Assembly (NCBI RefSeq): GCF_044761665.1 | Contig: NZ_JBIWCW010000014.1 | Span: 1-64,000 of the forward strand | DNA from: Peribacillus sp044761665 | GTDB lineage: Bacteria; Bacillota; Bacilli; Bacillales; DSM-1321 | Reading direction: 5' to 3' | DNA length: 64,000 nucleotides | Shown: positions 1 through 7,416 of the stretch, piece by piece | Position numbering within the stretch: position 1 is the stretch's first letter | Layout: each line of letters starts with the position of its first letter | Notes under the pieces: model-generated | Seen by the model: only the letters and a program-made list of their open reading frames with translations | What the model was told of the DNA's origin: nothing | Databases searched by the model: none | Translations under genes and position numbers: made by a program

Positions 1-14
1 AAATTGATTATAAA

Positions 15-86
15 CGGGGTTTTAATATGAGGACATAGAAAAACCCCGAATAAGGGACTTTTTTTATCGTGTCCATTATTCGGGGT
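15..86. other. Two overlapping inverted repeats (hairpins sharing one arm)
   Basis: CGGGGTTTT at 15-23 pairs with AAAACCCCG at 40-48, and the same ACCCCGAATAA arm (43-53) also pairs with TTATTCGGGGT at 77-86. The inner GGGAC and GTCC add to the second stem. The two hairpins cannot form together. No gene is visible in positions 1-363 apart from this, so it may be the terminator end of an upstream gene or a leader element. The function is unknown. Confidence 0.4.
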
Positions 87-363
87 ATAGTTCAAGATTA
101 CCTAAAGGGGTGTTTTTATATCTATAAACGAAAGAATATAAAAATGATGGGAAACTCAGTTAGGGCATATAAGCTTTAGGCGAAAAAAAGAAAGGATTTA
201 AATAATTTCATATAGAATTGTAGTCTAGGGTGGGTTGAATTGAAATTTCAGGCCATCTTTTTTTATATAAAAAAAGGAAATAATTAGAATTTTAATTCGA
301 ATAGCAAATGATATCAAAATTACCTTTATAAATTCCTTTACACTCAAAAGTGAGGTGAGCTAA

Positions 364-1239
364 ATGTATAGCAAGGTAACACAAGATGTTATTTATTTCT
401 TAGAAGACCGTTTGCTAGATGACTGGAAATTAGCGGATTATGCATTTGAACTTGGTTATTCCAAATTTTACTTGTCACGTGTTTTCAAGCGAGAAACAGG
501 CATATCAATCAGTGAATATATCCGTAAGCGAAGACTAGCGACAGCTGCAATGTATTTACTCTATTCAGATGAAAGAATTATTCAAATTGCCTTTGACCTA
601 CAATTCCAGTCACAAGAAGCTTTTACACGTTCTTTTAAAGAGCTATATAAAATGCCACCAGGTAAATATCGCAAGCTGATGCGAACACTACAAGGAATGG
701 AGGAAGTTGAAATGACAGAGAAAACAAATATTAAAGGGTGGCTATTAAGTGGTTCTCACCCTAATCTTTATGAAATGTTAACCGACCCGAAAGTTTTTCA
801 TGCAGGAACAAGATCAGGTTTACTGGCTTCAAAAAACGATGTAGGCGAAGGGCAATTCGGAACGATGATGCAGAGTTTTTCAGCAGATAACTGGAAAGGG
901 AAACGTATTAAAGTATCCTGTTTCTTAAAAACAGAGAAAGTTGTAAAATGTGGCGTCTGGTGTCGGGTGGATAATGCCTCAGGTGACATGATTCAATTTG
1001 ATAATATGGATAACCGTTCGATACATGGTACAACGAACTGGAATATTTATTCTGTTGTATTAGATATTCCAAGTGATAGTGCATCCATTCACTTTGGGGT
1101 GCTTTTAATAGGAAAAGGAAAAGTATGGGCAGATGGCTTTAAGTTTGAAGAAGTTGATACTACCGTTCCTACAACGAATATATTACAGCAGGAGTATCTA
1201 CCATTGGAGCCGGTGAATTTAGGGTTTGATGAAATATGA
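364..1239 (+). CDS. AraC-family transcriptional regulator
   Basis: A 291-residue DNA-binding regulator. Residues 1-105 form an AraC-type double helix-turn-helix: LADYAFELGYSKFYLSRVFK is the first recognition unit, and the second contains IIQIAFDLQFQSQEAFTRSFK followed by the family's closing PPGKYRK. The HTH is therefore N-terminal, as in MarA/Rob-like members, and the remaining ~180 residues are a beta-rich domain of unrecognised specificity, probably effector binding. The start is backed by GAGGTGAG about 7 bases upstream. The stop overlaps the ATG of a possible 32-residue ORF (ATGA). The regulated genes cannot be deduced; no obvious operon partner other than that micro-ORF follows. Confidence 0.85.
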   Translation: MYSKVTQDVIYFLEDRLLDDWKLADYAFELGYSKFYLSRVFKRETGISISEYIRKRRLATAAMYLLYSDERIIQIAFDLQFQSQEAFTRSFKELYKMPPGKYRKLMRTLQGMEEVEMTEKTNIKGWLLSGSHPNLYEMLTDPKVFHAGTRSGLLASKNDVGEGQFGTMMQSFSADNWKGKRIKVSCFLKTEKVVKCGVWCRVDNASGDMIQFDNMDNRSIHGTTNWNIYSVVLDIPSDSASIHFGVLLIGKGKVWADGFKFEEVDTTVPTTNILQQEYLPLEPVNLGFDEI

Positions 1240-1334
1240 TTATGATAGACGTTTGTATTGAGATAATATTTGCATTGTATACATCATTGGGATTAGGGTG
1301 GAAGAATCCAAAAGAGGATAATAAAGCAGACTAA
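1236..1334 (+). CDS. Possible translationally coupled micro-protein (32 aa)
   Basis: An ATG overlaps the stop of the preceding AraC-type regulator in the four-base arrangement ATGA and opens 32 codons ending in TAA. The product begins with a hydrophobic stretch of about 20 residues (IDVCIEIIFALYTSLGLG) and ends with a charged tail (KNPKEDNKAD), a layout compatible with a small membrane protein. There is no independent ribosome-binding site, so expression would depend on coupling to the upstream gene. I do not recognise a family, and it may be a chance ORF. Confidence 0.35.
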   Translation: MIMIDVCIEIIFALYTSLGLGWKNPKEDNKAD

Positions 1335-1477
1335 AGAAACCCGGGTATCTTTCTCTTCTATAAATATAGCAAATCATCGCTTGCCTTTCACTCTGCCTCA
1401 AAAGGGTGAGTTTTTTGTCATAAAGCCAATTTTTTTCAATTGAAATTATATTTCCAGAAGAGGAAGGTGGATGAATC

Positions 1478-2032
1478 CTGAAAAATTATAAAACTCTCTT
1501 CAAAGAAATCATGACGAATGATCCATACATCATGTCAGTGTTAGAAGTTGTTGAACAGGTAAATATGAATGATTGTTGGGTTTGTGCAGGATTGCTTCGA
1601 AACAAAGTGTGGGATGTCTTACATCATATCAAGACCCCTATCAACGATATAGACGTTATTTATTTTGACCGAACAGATACTTCGGTAAGCAAGGAGAGGG
1701 AGTTAGAAAAGATTCTTGAGGGGCTAATGCCGAAGCAACCTTGGTCTGTAAAAAATCAAGCACGCATGCACGAAAAAAATGGTGCTCATCCCTACGAGTC
1801 CTCTTATGATGGCGTAGCTCATTTCCCTGAAATTCCAACGGCAATCGCTGTGAAATTACATAATAATAAGCTAGAAGTGATGACACCTTATGGATTGTCT
1901 GATTTATTTGAAATGATAGTAAAACCTACACCATTATATAAAAGAAATAATAAATTATATCCCGTCTATAGTGAGCGTATGCAGGAGAAAAAGTGGGATG
2001 AAATTTGGCGAGATTTATATATAGAAATGTAA
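1478..2032 (+). CDS. Nucleotidyltransferase-like protein (NTP_transf_6 type)
   Basis: A protein of about 173-184 residues resembling the nucleotidyltransferase-like family annotated as DUF925/NTP_transf_6. The signature region is CWVCAGLLRNKVWD followed by DIDVIYFD, which carries the acidic pair expected in this fold. Substrate and role are unknown. The start is uncertain. The first ATG in frame (1511) lacks a convincing ribosome-binding site, whereas CTG at 1478 has AGGAAGG ten bases upstream and restores the N-terminal length usual for the family; I chose CTG for that reason. An out-of-frame ATG at 1471 reads only six codons to a stop, so a one-base indel in the A5 run at 1481-1485 is another explanation. 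Confidence 0.7.
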   Translation: MKNYKTLFKEIMTNDPYIMSVLEVVEQVNMNDCWVCAGLLRNKVWDVLHHIKTPINDIDVIYFDRTDTSVSKERELEKILEGLMPKQPWSVKNQARMHEKNGAHPYESSYDGVAHFPEIPTAIAVKLHNNKLEVMTPYGLSDLFEMIVKPTPLYKRNNKLYPVYSERMQEKKWDEIWRDLYIEM

Positions 2033-2236
2033 GGAAGTCCAGAGTCACTTTCCTATTTGGGAATTTTCCGGCCAACCCCAAATGCACGAGTCCCTTGTAA
2101 TAAGTGGTGGAGATTTTTCACTTGATCTTTTCAATTTTATTTATTAAACAGGGGTGTTTTTGATTAAGGTTTCCTTTTAGTTTTAGGGCTTAAAAGAAAC
2201 GGATTGAAAAAGATTGCTTAAACTATTTGCAATCCC

Positions 2237-2270
2237 TACCATTTGATGGTATGCTTAGTTTAATTATTCA
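2237..2270 (+). promoter_or_regulatory. Candidate promoter of the cold-shock gene with overlapping palindrome
   Basis: TTGATG (2243-2248) and TATTCA (2265-2270) are separated by 16 bases and would start transcription roughly 95 bases before the cold-shock ATG, leaving the long 5' leader typical of csp genes. A perfect 6-3-6 palindrome, TACCAT-TTG-ATGGTA (2237-2251), overlaps the -35 element. The rest of the 2033-2371 gap shows no gene. Confidence 0.45.
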
Positions 2271-2371
2271 TGTTCGGTACTAAGAATACTAAAAGTACTA
2301 CTTTTCGTTTCGATGATGACTTAGAGCAAGGATAGTAATACAATGTGCTTTAGCACTAGGAGGCAACAACA

Positions 2372-2572
2372 ATGGAACAAGGTAAAGTGAAATGGTTTAA
2401 CGCAGAAAAAGGATTTGGCTTCATCGAACGCGAAAACGGAGACGATGTATTCGTACATTTCTCAGCTATCCAAAGCGAAGGATTCAAATCTTTAGACGAA
2501 GGCCAAGAAGTTACTTTTGAAGTAGAACAAGGTCAACGCGGACCTCAAGCTTCTAACGTTCAAAAAGCATAA
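2372..2572 (+). CDS. csp: Cold-shock protein (CspA/CspB family)
   Basis: A 66-residue single cold-shock domain, the standard length for Bacillus CspB/C/D. Both RNA-binding motifs are intact: KGFGFI (RNP1) and VFVHFSAI (RNP2), with the aromatic residues that stack on single-stranded nucleic acid. These proteins act as RNA chaperones, melting secondary structure at low temperature and in stationary phase. The start has a strong AGGAGG (2360-2365) preceded by a long A/T-rich leader, consistent with post-transcriptional control by temperature. The gene is monocistronic and is closed by an intrinsic terminator directly downstream. Which of the csp paralogues it corresponds to cannot be settled from this window. 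Confidence 0.95.
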   Translation: MEQGKVKWFNAEKGFGFIERENGDDVFVHFSAIQSEGFKSLDEGQEVTFEVEQGQRGPQASNVQKA

Positions 2573-2583
2573 TTTCTGAAAAC

Positions 2584-2618
2584 AAAAAAGGCAGATCCTT
2601 ATAGGATCTGCCTTTTTT
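2584..2618 (+). terminator. Intrinsic terminator after the cold-shock gene
   Basis: AGGCAGATCCT pairs with AGGATCTGCCT around a short loop, with A-tract before and T6 after the stem. It lies just downstream of the csp stop codon. Confidence 0.95.
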
Positions 2619-2685
2619 GTTGTATAAAAATAACCTAACCTTTAAAACGTGTATATATTTTTAAAAATGGAATGAATTCGTACAC

Positions 2686-2749
2686 ATTCAAATGGTGGTT
2701 TGAGTATAATGTAAAATGTGGTATATTATAATCAAATGTAGGTTTGAAT
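2686..2749 (+). promoter_or_regulatory. cadC promoter with two candidate CadC operators
   Basis: TTGAGT (2700-2705) and TATATT (2722-2727) form a promoter with a 16-base spacer. Two imperfect inverted repeats of the type bound by CadC/SmtB repressors (TCAAA-N7-TTTGA class) flank it: TTCAAATGGTGGTTTGAG at 2687-2704, covering the -35 element, and ATCAAATGTAGGTTTGAAT at 2731-2749, covering the start region. Autorepression relieved by Cd/Zn/Pb is the expected logic. Confidence 0.65.
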
Positions 2750-2765
2750 GAATGGATGTGAGAAG

Positions 2766-3137
2766 ATGGATGAAATGAAAGACATGTGTGAGGTTCACCT
2801 GCATGATGAAGAAAAGGTGAACCGTATCCAAAATGAAATAAGACAGGTTAATATTTCAAGTATGTCGAAGTTGTTTAAAGTAATCGGTGATGAAAACCGG
2901 GTGAAAATCTCTTATGCACTTTGTGAGGATGAAGAGTTATGCGTATGTGACTTGGCAAATATCATCGGGGCTTCCATGGCAACAACCTCCCATCATCTCC
3001 GTACTCTATATAAACATTCCATTGTGAAATACAGGAAAGAAGGAAAATTAGCTTTTTATTCGTTAGATGATGATCATATAAAACAATTAATCCTTATCGC
3101 ATTAGCCCATCAACAGGAGGTGAGAGTAAATGGATGA
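2766..3137 (+). CDS. cadC: ArsR/SmtB-family metal-sensing repressor CadC
   Basis: A winged-helix repressor (123 residues from ATG 2766; 129 if ATG 2748 is used). The metal-sensing ELCVCDLA motif in the DNA-binding helix region and the family's ASHHLRTLY-like recognition helix (here TTSHHLRTLY) are present. Relative to staphylococcal CadC as I recall it, Cys7 is kept (MCEVH), but the position of Cys11 is Leu, with histidines on both sides. The shorter start fits the family length better. The gene overlaps cadA by 8 bases, so the two are co-transcribed and probably translationally coupled. Cd(II), Zn(II) or Pb(II) binding should release it from the operators just upstream. Confidence 0.9.
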   Translation: MDEMKDMCEVHLHDEEKVNRIQNEIRQVNISSMSKLFKVIGDENRVKISYALCEDEELCVCDLANIIGASMATTSHHLRTLYKHSIVKYRKEGKLAFYSLDDDHIKQLILIALAHQQEVRVNG

Positions 3138-5250
3138 GTCTCAATACAAGACGTATCGAATTCAAGGGCTGTCCTGTACGAATTGTGCAGCAAAGTTTGA
3201 GAACAATGTACGAGGACTTGACGGAGTGAAGGAAGCAAAGATCAATTTCGGGGCTTCGAAGATATCCGTTTCCGGAAGCGCGACGATTGAAGATATTGAG
3301 AAGGCTGGAGCCTTTGATAATCTGAAAATTCGAACCGAACAGGAGCAAGTGACAGAAAAAGAACCGATTTGGAAGCAAAAAGAGAATCTCAAGGTGGTTC
3401 TTTCGGCTATTCTCCTTTTTATCAGTTGGATGCTGGAACGGCAATATGGAGAAGGTAGTCTTTTGCCGGTACTTGGTTATGGGACCGCCATTTTAGTCGG
3501 AGGATACTCTTTATTCATGAATGGTTTGAAAAACCTGATAAGACTTCGTTTTGATATGCATACGCTCATGACAGTAGCCATTATTGGAGCGGCAGTCCTG
3601 GGTGAATGGGGCGAGGGTGCAACTGTGGTCATCCTGTTTGCTATTAGTGAAGCACTTGAAAAATATTCAATGGATAAAGCCCGAAACTCAATTGAGTCCC
3701 TTATGAACATTGCTCCTAAAGAGGCACTGATCCGGAGGGGCCATCATGAAATGATGATGGCTGTCGATGCCATTGAGGTGGGCGACACCATGATCGTCAA
3801 ACCCGGCCAGAAGCTTGCGATGGATGGAAGGATCATAAAAGGTGCCTCCACACTGAATCAGGCCGCCATTACGGGTGAATCGGAGCCGCTATTTAAAACA
3901 GTCGAAGAAGAAGTGTTTGCTGGGACGTTGAACGGCGAAGGCCTTTTGGAAGTGGAAGTCACGAAAAGGGTTGAGGATACGACGATTGCTAAAATCATTC
4001 ATCTTGTAGAAGAGGCACAAGCAGAGAAGGCCCCTTCTCAAGCATTCGTTGATAAATTTGCAAAATTCTATACTCCGGCCATTATGCTGATTGCGTTGGC
4101 ACTTGCAATCATTCCACCACTGATGATGGGGGGAGAATGGGGAGAATGGATTTACCGCGGATTGACTGTGCTAGTGGTTGGATGTCCCTGTGCATTGGTC
4201 ATTTCCACACCCATTGCCATTGTGACAGCCATTGGGAATGCAGCGAAAAACGGTGTCCTAATCAAAGGCGGAATCCATTTGGAAGAAGCGGGTGCCTTAA
4301 AGGCGATTGCTTTTGATAAAACGGGTACTTTGACAAAGGGAAGACCTGAAGTGACGAATTTTTCGATGATGGTTGTTGACATGAGTGAAAGGGACGCTTT
4401 AGGAATTGCTGCTGCTTTAGAAAGTCGTTCGCAACATCCTTTGGGGACGGCCATTCTCCAACAAGCGGATAGCCAGGCCATAGACTATCGTTCTCTCATG
4501 ATTGAAGATTTCACAGCTTTAACAGGTAAAGGGTTGAAAGGAACAATTAATCAAGAAGTCTATTACATTGGTAAACCAAATCTTTTTGATGAAGTGGACC
4601 TAACCATTTCTGAATCTGTTCAAAACCAGATCCTTGACTATCAGAACGAAGGAAAAACGGTGATGGTTCTGGGCAATCAAGTTAATGTTCTTGCACTGAT
4701 TGCCGTGGCGGATGAAATAAGGGAAAGCAGTAAGGAAGCTATCAGTAAATTACATGCCTTGGGGATTGAAAAAACGATCATGCTGACCGGGGATAATATC
4801 GGGACGGCAAAAGTAATTGGCGCAGCTGCTGGTGTTCATGAGATTCAAGCGGAATTATTGCCTCAGGATAAACTCTCCTCCATCAAACAATGGAAACAGA
4901 AGTATGACCGAGTGGCCATGGTTGGCGATGGTGTCAATGATGCCCCTGCCTTGGCAGCTTCCACGGTAGGGATTGCGATGGGAGGAGCAGGTACAGATAC
5001 AGCTCTTGAAACAGCAGATATCGCCCTGATGGGTGATGATTTATCGAAACTGCCGTACACCATTTCATTAAGCAGGAAAACGTTAAAGATCATTAAGCAG
5101 AATATTACGTTTTCATTGGCGATTAAGGTAGTGGCTTTATTGTTGATTGCACCGGGCTGGTTAACACTTTGGATGGCGATCTTCGCCGATATGGGTGCGA
5201 CGTTGCTTGTGACGTTGAACAGTCTAAGATTGCTGAGAATAAAAGAATAA
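3130..5250 (+). CDS. cadA: Cd2+/Zn2+-exporting P1B-type ATPase CadA
   Basis: A 706-residue heavy-metal efflux pump of the cytoplasmic membrane. Residues 1-70 are an HMA metal-binding domain with CTNC (C16, C19). The transmembrane metal site CPC is at 352-354, the phosphorylation motif DKTGTLT at 396-402, the SQHPLG histidine-proline motif near 436, and the hinge GDGVNDAPA near 600. Eight membrane helices are expected. The CPC motif and pairing with cadC point to divalent Cd/Zn/Pb rather than Cu export. It overlaps cadC by 8 bases. The last codons (RIKE-stop) lie inside an AATAAAAG tandem repeat. A terminator follows at 5304-5348. Confidence 0.95.
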   Translation: MDESQYKTYRIQGLSCTNCAAKFENNVRGLDGVKEAKINFGASKISVSGSATIEDIEKAGAFDNLKIRTEQEQVTEKEPIWKQKENLKVVLSAILLFISWMLERQYGEGSLLPVLGYGTAILVGGYSLFMNGLKNLIRLRFDMHTLMTVAIIGAAVLGEWGEGATVVILFAISEALEKYSMDKARNSIESLMNIAPKEALIRRGHHEMMMAVDAIEVGDTMIVKPGQKLAMDGRIIKGASTLNQAAITGESEPLFKTVEEEVFAGTLNGEGLLEVEVTKRVEDTTIAKIIHLVEEAQAEKAPSQAFVDKFAKFYTPAIMLIALALAIIPPLMMGGEWGEWIYRGLTVLVVGCPCALVISTPIAIVTAIGNAAKNGVLIKGGIHLEEAGALKAIAFDKTGTLTKGRPEVTNFSMMVVDMSERDALGIAAALESRSQHPLGTAILQQADSQAIDYRSLMIEDFTALTGKGLKGTINQEVYYIGKPNLFDEVDLTISESVQNQILDYQNEGKTVMVLGNQVNVLALIAVADEIRESSKEAISKLHALGIEKTIMLTGDNIGTAKVIGAAAGVHEIQAELLPQDKLSSIKQWKQKYDRVAMVGDGVNDAPALAASTVGIAMGGAGTDTALETADIALMGDDLSKLPYTISLSRKTLKIIKQNITFSLAIKVVALLLIAPGWLTLWMAIFADMGATLLVTLNSLRLLRIKE

Positions 5251-5293
5251 AAGAATAAAAGAATAAAAGAATAAAAGAATAAAAGAATAAAAG
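5238..5293. repeat. Seven perfect tandem copies of AATAAAAG
   Basis: The 8-base unit AATAAAAG is repeated seven times without a mismatch, starting inside the last codons of cadA and including its TAA stop in the second unit. Because the stop falls early in the array, gain or loss of units would change only the distance to the terminator, not the protein, as long as two units remain. Confidence 0.97.
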
Positions 5294-5303
5294 AGTGAAA
5301 GAT

Positions 5304-5348
5304 AAAGGGTTTCTTGATTCCTTTTAAGGAATACGGAAACCCTTTTTA
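5304..5348 (+). terminator. Intrinsic terminator of the cadCA operon
   Basis: AAGGGTTTC pairs with GAAACCCTT, with an inner TTCCTTTTAAGGAA helix, followed by a T-rich run. It lies about 55 bases after the cadA stop, separated from it by the tandem repeat. Confidence 0.9.
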
Positions 5349-5620
5349 TTGTTACCGTTTCATGTGAAACGTTAAAATTCCATGAACTAATTATTAGGAA
5401 AGTTTCCAAGACCGTGACTTAATGGGATGGAAAGAAACGGACTAATGTAGAGTTCTGTTATTTTGTTGTGAAATTAGGATATATTGAAAGCATATCCAGG
5501 CTAATACTTTGAACAGAATGGGTAGTGTGCTACAATGTGGCTGACTTTTAAGGAATGCAGACCACGGTTTTGTGCGTTTGTTGAAATAGATTAAGGGAGT
5601 TCAGGAAGGGATTTGGAAGG

Positions 5621-6877
5621 ATGGAGTTACACCAGAAGGCAATATTAGTAGGAGTCAATCTGAATAATCAAAAGGATTTTACTTATTCCATGGAGGAGCT
5701 TGCCAATTTAACGGAAGCCTGTGAGGTGGAAGTGGTAGGAAGCATCACGCAGAATCTACATCGGGTCACTTCTTCACATTTCATCGGGACAGGGAAAATT
5801 GACGAAGTAAAAGCTCTAGTGGAGCATAAGGATGCGAATGTTGTGATTTTTAATGACCAACTGTCACCCTCACAACTGCGAAACTTGGAGCGAGATATGG
5901 ATTGTAAGGTGATTGACCGCTCTATTCTCATCTTAGAGATCTTCGCGCAACGTGCTAAGACGAAGGAAGCCCAGCTCCAGGTAGAAGTGGCAAAACTTCA
6001 ATATATGCTACCTCGCCTTATCGGGTTAAGGGAATCATTAGGTCGCCAGAGCGGTGGAGTGGGTACCAACAAGGGAGCTGGGGAAAAGCAGCTTGAACTT
6101 GACCGCAGGAGAATTGAGGAGAACATCAGTGTATTGAATAAGGAATTGGAGGAGCTTGTAGCACACCGTCAAACTCAGAGAAAACAACGCAAAAAGAATG
6201 CCATACCTGTTGTGTCTTTAGTGGGTTACACAAATGCCGGGAAATCATCGATCATGAACGCGTTAATTGACATGTTCCATCCTACATCGGAAAAACAGGT
6301 ACTTGAAAAGGATATGCTTTTCGCTACACTTGAGACTTCCGTTAGAAACATTCCATTGCCGGATAATAAGGAGTTTTTACTGACGGATACGGTCGGATTC
6401 GTGTCTAAACTGCCGCACCATTTGGTTAAGGCATTCCGTTCCACCTTAGAGGAAGTGGTTGAGGCTGACTTATTGATACATGTTGTCGATTATTCCAATC
6501 CTAATCATGAACAACAAATAGAAATAACCGAACAGACTCTAGAGGATATCGGCATTAAAGAAATACCGACTATTTTTGCTTATAATAAAGCGGATATGAC
6601 TGATATCGAAATTCCACAGGTTAACCATGATTCCGTTTATATGGCAGCCAAGCATAAGGTGGGCATCAAGGAATTGATAGATCTAGTTCGGGGTCATATC
6701 TTTAAGGACTATATTCACTGTCAAATGTTGATTCCGTACGATCAGGGACAGTTAGTATCTTATTTTAATGAAAACGGCCATATAACGGAAACCGAATATG
6801 AGGAAAACGGAACCAAAATAAAACTTGAATGCAAGCAGACAGATTACGAAAAATATCAAGATTATGTGACGGACTAA
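5621..6877 (+). CDS. hflX: Ribosome-associated GTPase HflX
   Basis: A 418-residue GTPase that binds the large ribosomal subunit and splits or rescues stalled ribosomes under stress. The N-terminal HflX domain (about 1-195) contains the glycine-rich linker GRQSGGVGTNKGAGEKQLELDRR split across residues 141-163. The G domain has the P-loop GYTNAGKSS at 202-210, DTVGF near 255 and NKAD near 324. Length and motif order are normal for Bacillus HflX. The start has AGGAAGGG about 11 bases upstream. It appears monocistronic and is followed by a hairpin at 6979-7017. Confidence 0.93.
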   Translation: MELHQKAILVGVNLNNQKDFTYSMEELANLTEACEVEVVGSITQNLHRVTSSHFIGTGKIDEVKALVEHKDANVVIFNDQLSPSQLRNLERDMDCKVIDRSILILEIFAQRAKTKEAQLQVEVAKLQYMLPRLIGLRESLGRQSGGVGTNKGAGEKQLELDRRRIEENISVLNKELEELVAHRQTQRKQRKKNAIPVVSLVGYTNAGKSSIMNALIDMFHPTSEKQVLEKDMLFATLETSVRNIPLPDNKEFLLTDTVGFVSKLPHHLVKAFRSTLEEVVEADLLIHVVDYSNPNHEQQIEITEQTLEDIGIKEIPTIFAYNKADMTDIEIPQVNHDSVYMAAKHKVGIKELIDLVRGHIFKDYIHCQMLIPYDQGQLVSYFNENGHITETEYEENGTKIKLECKQTDYEKYQDYVTD

Positions 6878-6951
6878 TTATATTGCCTTTCTATGCCGGA
6901 TTTTCAGAACATGTTAATAAGTGTGTGCAAGTTGTACTCATATGATATATA

Positions 6952-7042
6952 TGTGCATAACTTGTGGATACTTAGGGAGAAAGCCTCGAAAACTTGAAAT
7001 GAAGTTTCGAGGCTTTCTATTTTGTGGACAACTTGTTGATAA
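6952..7042. promoter_or_regulatory. Cluster of DnaA-box-like sites around a hairpin
   Basis: Four 9-mers on one strand resemble TGTGGATAA, the reverse complement of the DnaA box: TGTGCATAA (6952-6960), TGTGGATAC (6963-6971), TGTGGACAA (7023-7031) and TGTTGATAA (7034-7042), each with one mismatch. The pairs lie on either side of the 6979-7017 hairpin, and AACTTGTGGATA / AACTTGTTGATA form a direct repeat around it. DnaA binding is inferred from sequence only. Confidence 0.4.
6979..7022 (+). terminator. Intrinsic terminator downstream of hflX
   Basis: GAAAGCCTCGAAAACTT (6979-6995) pairs with AAGTTTCGAGGCTTTC (7002-7017), and a short T-rich tail follows. It is about 100 bases after the hflX stop and is the likely end of that transcript. 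Confidence 0.85.
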
Positions 7043-7181
7043 GTATGTAAAGCATACGAAAAATGGCGAATAGTTAGCAAGAAAATGTAGGATACTGATT
7101 ATATTTATCGGTTTTTGTAAAGAAACATAACATAGTTCTTACATAGTGCACATTATGTAGTTAGCTTTATTTTACACTTTG

Positions 7182-7253
7182 TATAATGTAACTCCCTTTC
7201 TACTATTATAAAATAAAGAATATTCATTTTATTTTGATAATAATAAATGAATA
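7182..7253 (+). promoter_or_regulatory. Candidate promoter and palindrome upstream of the pre operon
   Basis: A consensus TATAAT lies at 7182-7187 without a good -35 element, suggesting an activated promoter. About 35 bases later, TATTCATTTTATT (7221-7233) and AATAAATGAATA (7242-7253) form an inverted repeat that could be an operator for the PucR-type regulator encoded downstream. This assignment is inference. Confidence 0.4.
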
Positions 7254-7264
7254 GGGGGCAATTG

Positions 7265-7315
7265 GTGATTATAAGTGTAACCTGTAAAGAGAAAATGACA
7301 GTGCTACAGCCATAA
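7265..7315 (+). CDS. Possible leader peptide (16 aa) before the pre operon
   Basis: A short reading frame with GTG start (or TTG at 7262), ribosome-binding site AGGGGG at 7253-7258 and TAA stop at 7313-7315. It reads MIISVTCKEKMTVLQP. It ends 12 bases before an intrinsic terminator that precedes the first structural gene, which is the arrangement of translation-coupled attenuators. There is no run of regulatory codons that would name an effector. Confidence 0.4.
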   Translation: MIISVTCKEKMTVLQP

Positions 7316-7323
7316 ATCATCAT

Positions 7324-7384
7324 AAAAGTAGGGATAGGATGTTGCTGAGGCGAAGACTAAAAGCAATTCCTACCTTTTTATTTT
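7324..7384 (+). terminator. Leader terminator (attenuator candidate) before preT
   Basis: GTAGGGAT (7328-7335) pairs with ATTCCTAC (7366-7373), an inner TGCT/AGCA helix extends the stem, flanking A and T bases lengthen it, and CTTTTTATTTT follows. It lies between the putative promoter at 7182 and the preT ribosome-binding site at 7401, so the operon would be transcribed through it. Confidence 0.7.
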
Positions 7385-7416
7385 CCACAATAATTTCTTT
7401 GGAAGGAGAATAGTAG

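Noticed and set aside
7261..7390. Known riboswitch class in the preT leader
   Set aside because: I compared it by eye with purine, THF and ykkC-type consensus features from memory and saw none, so I describe it only as a leader-peptide/terminator candidate.
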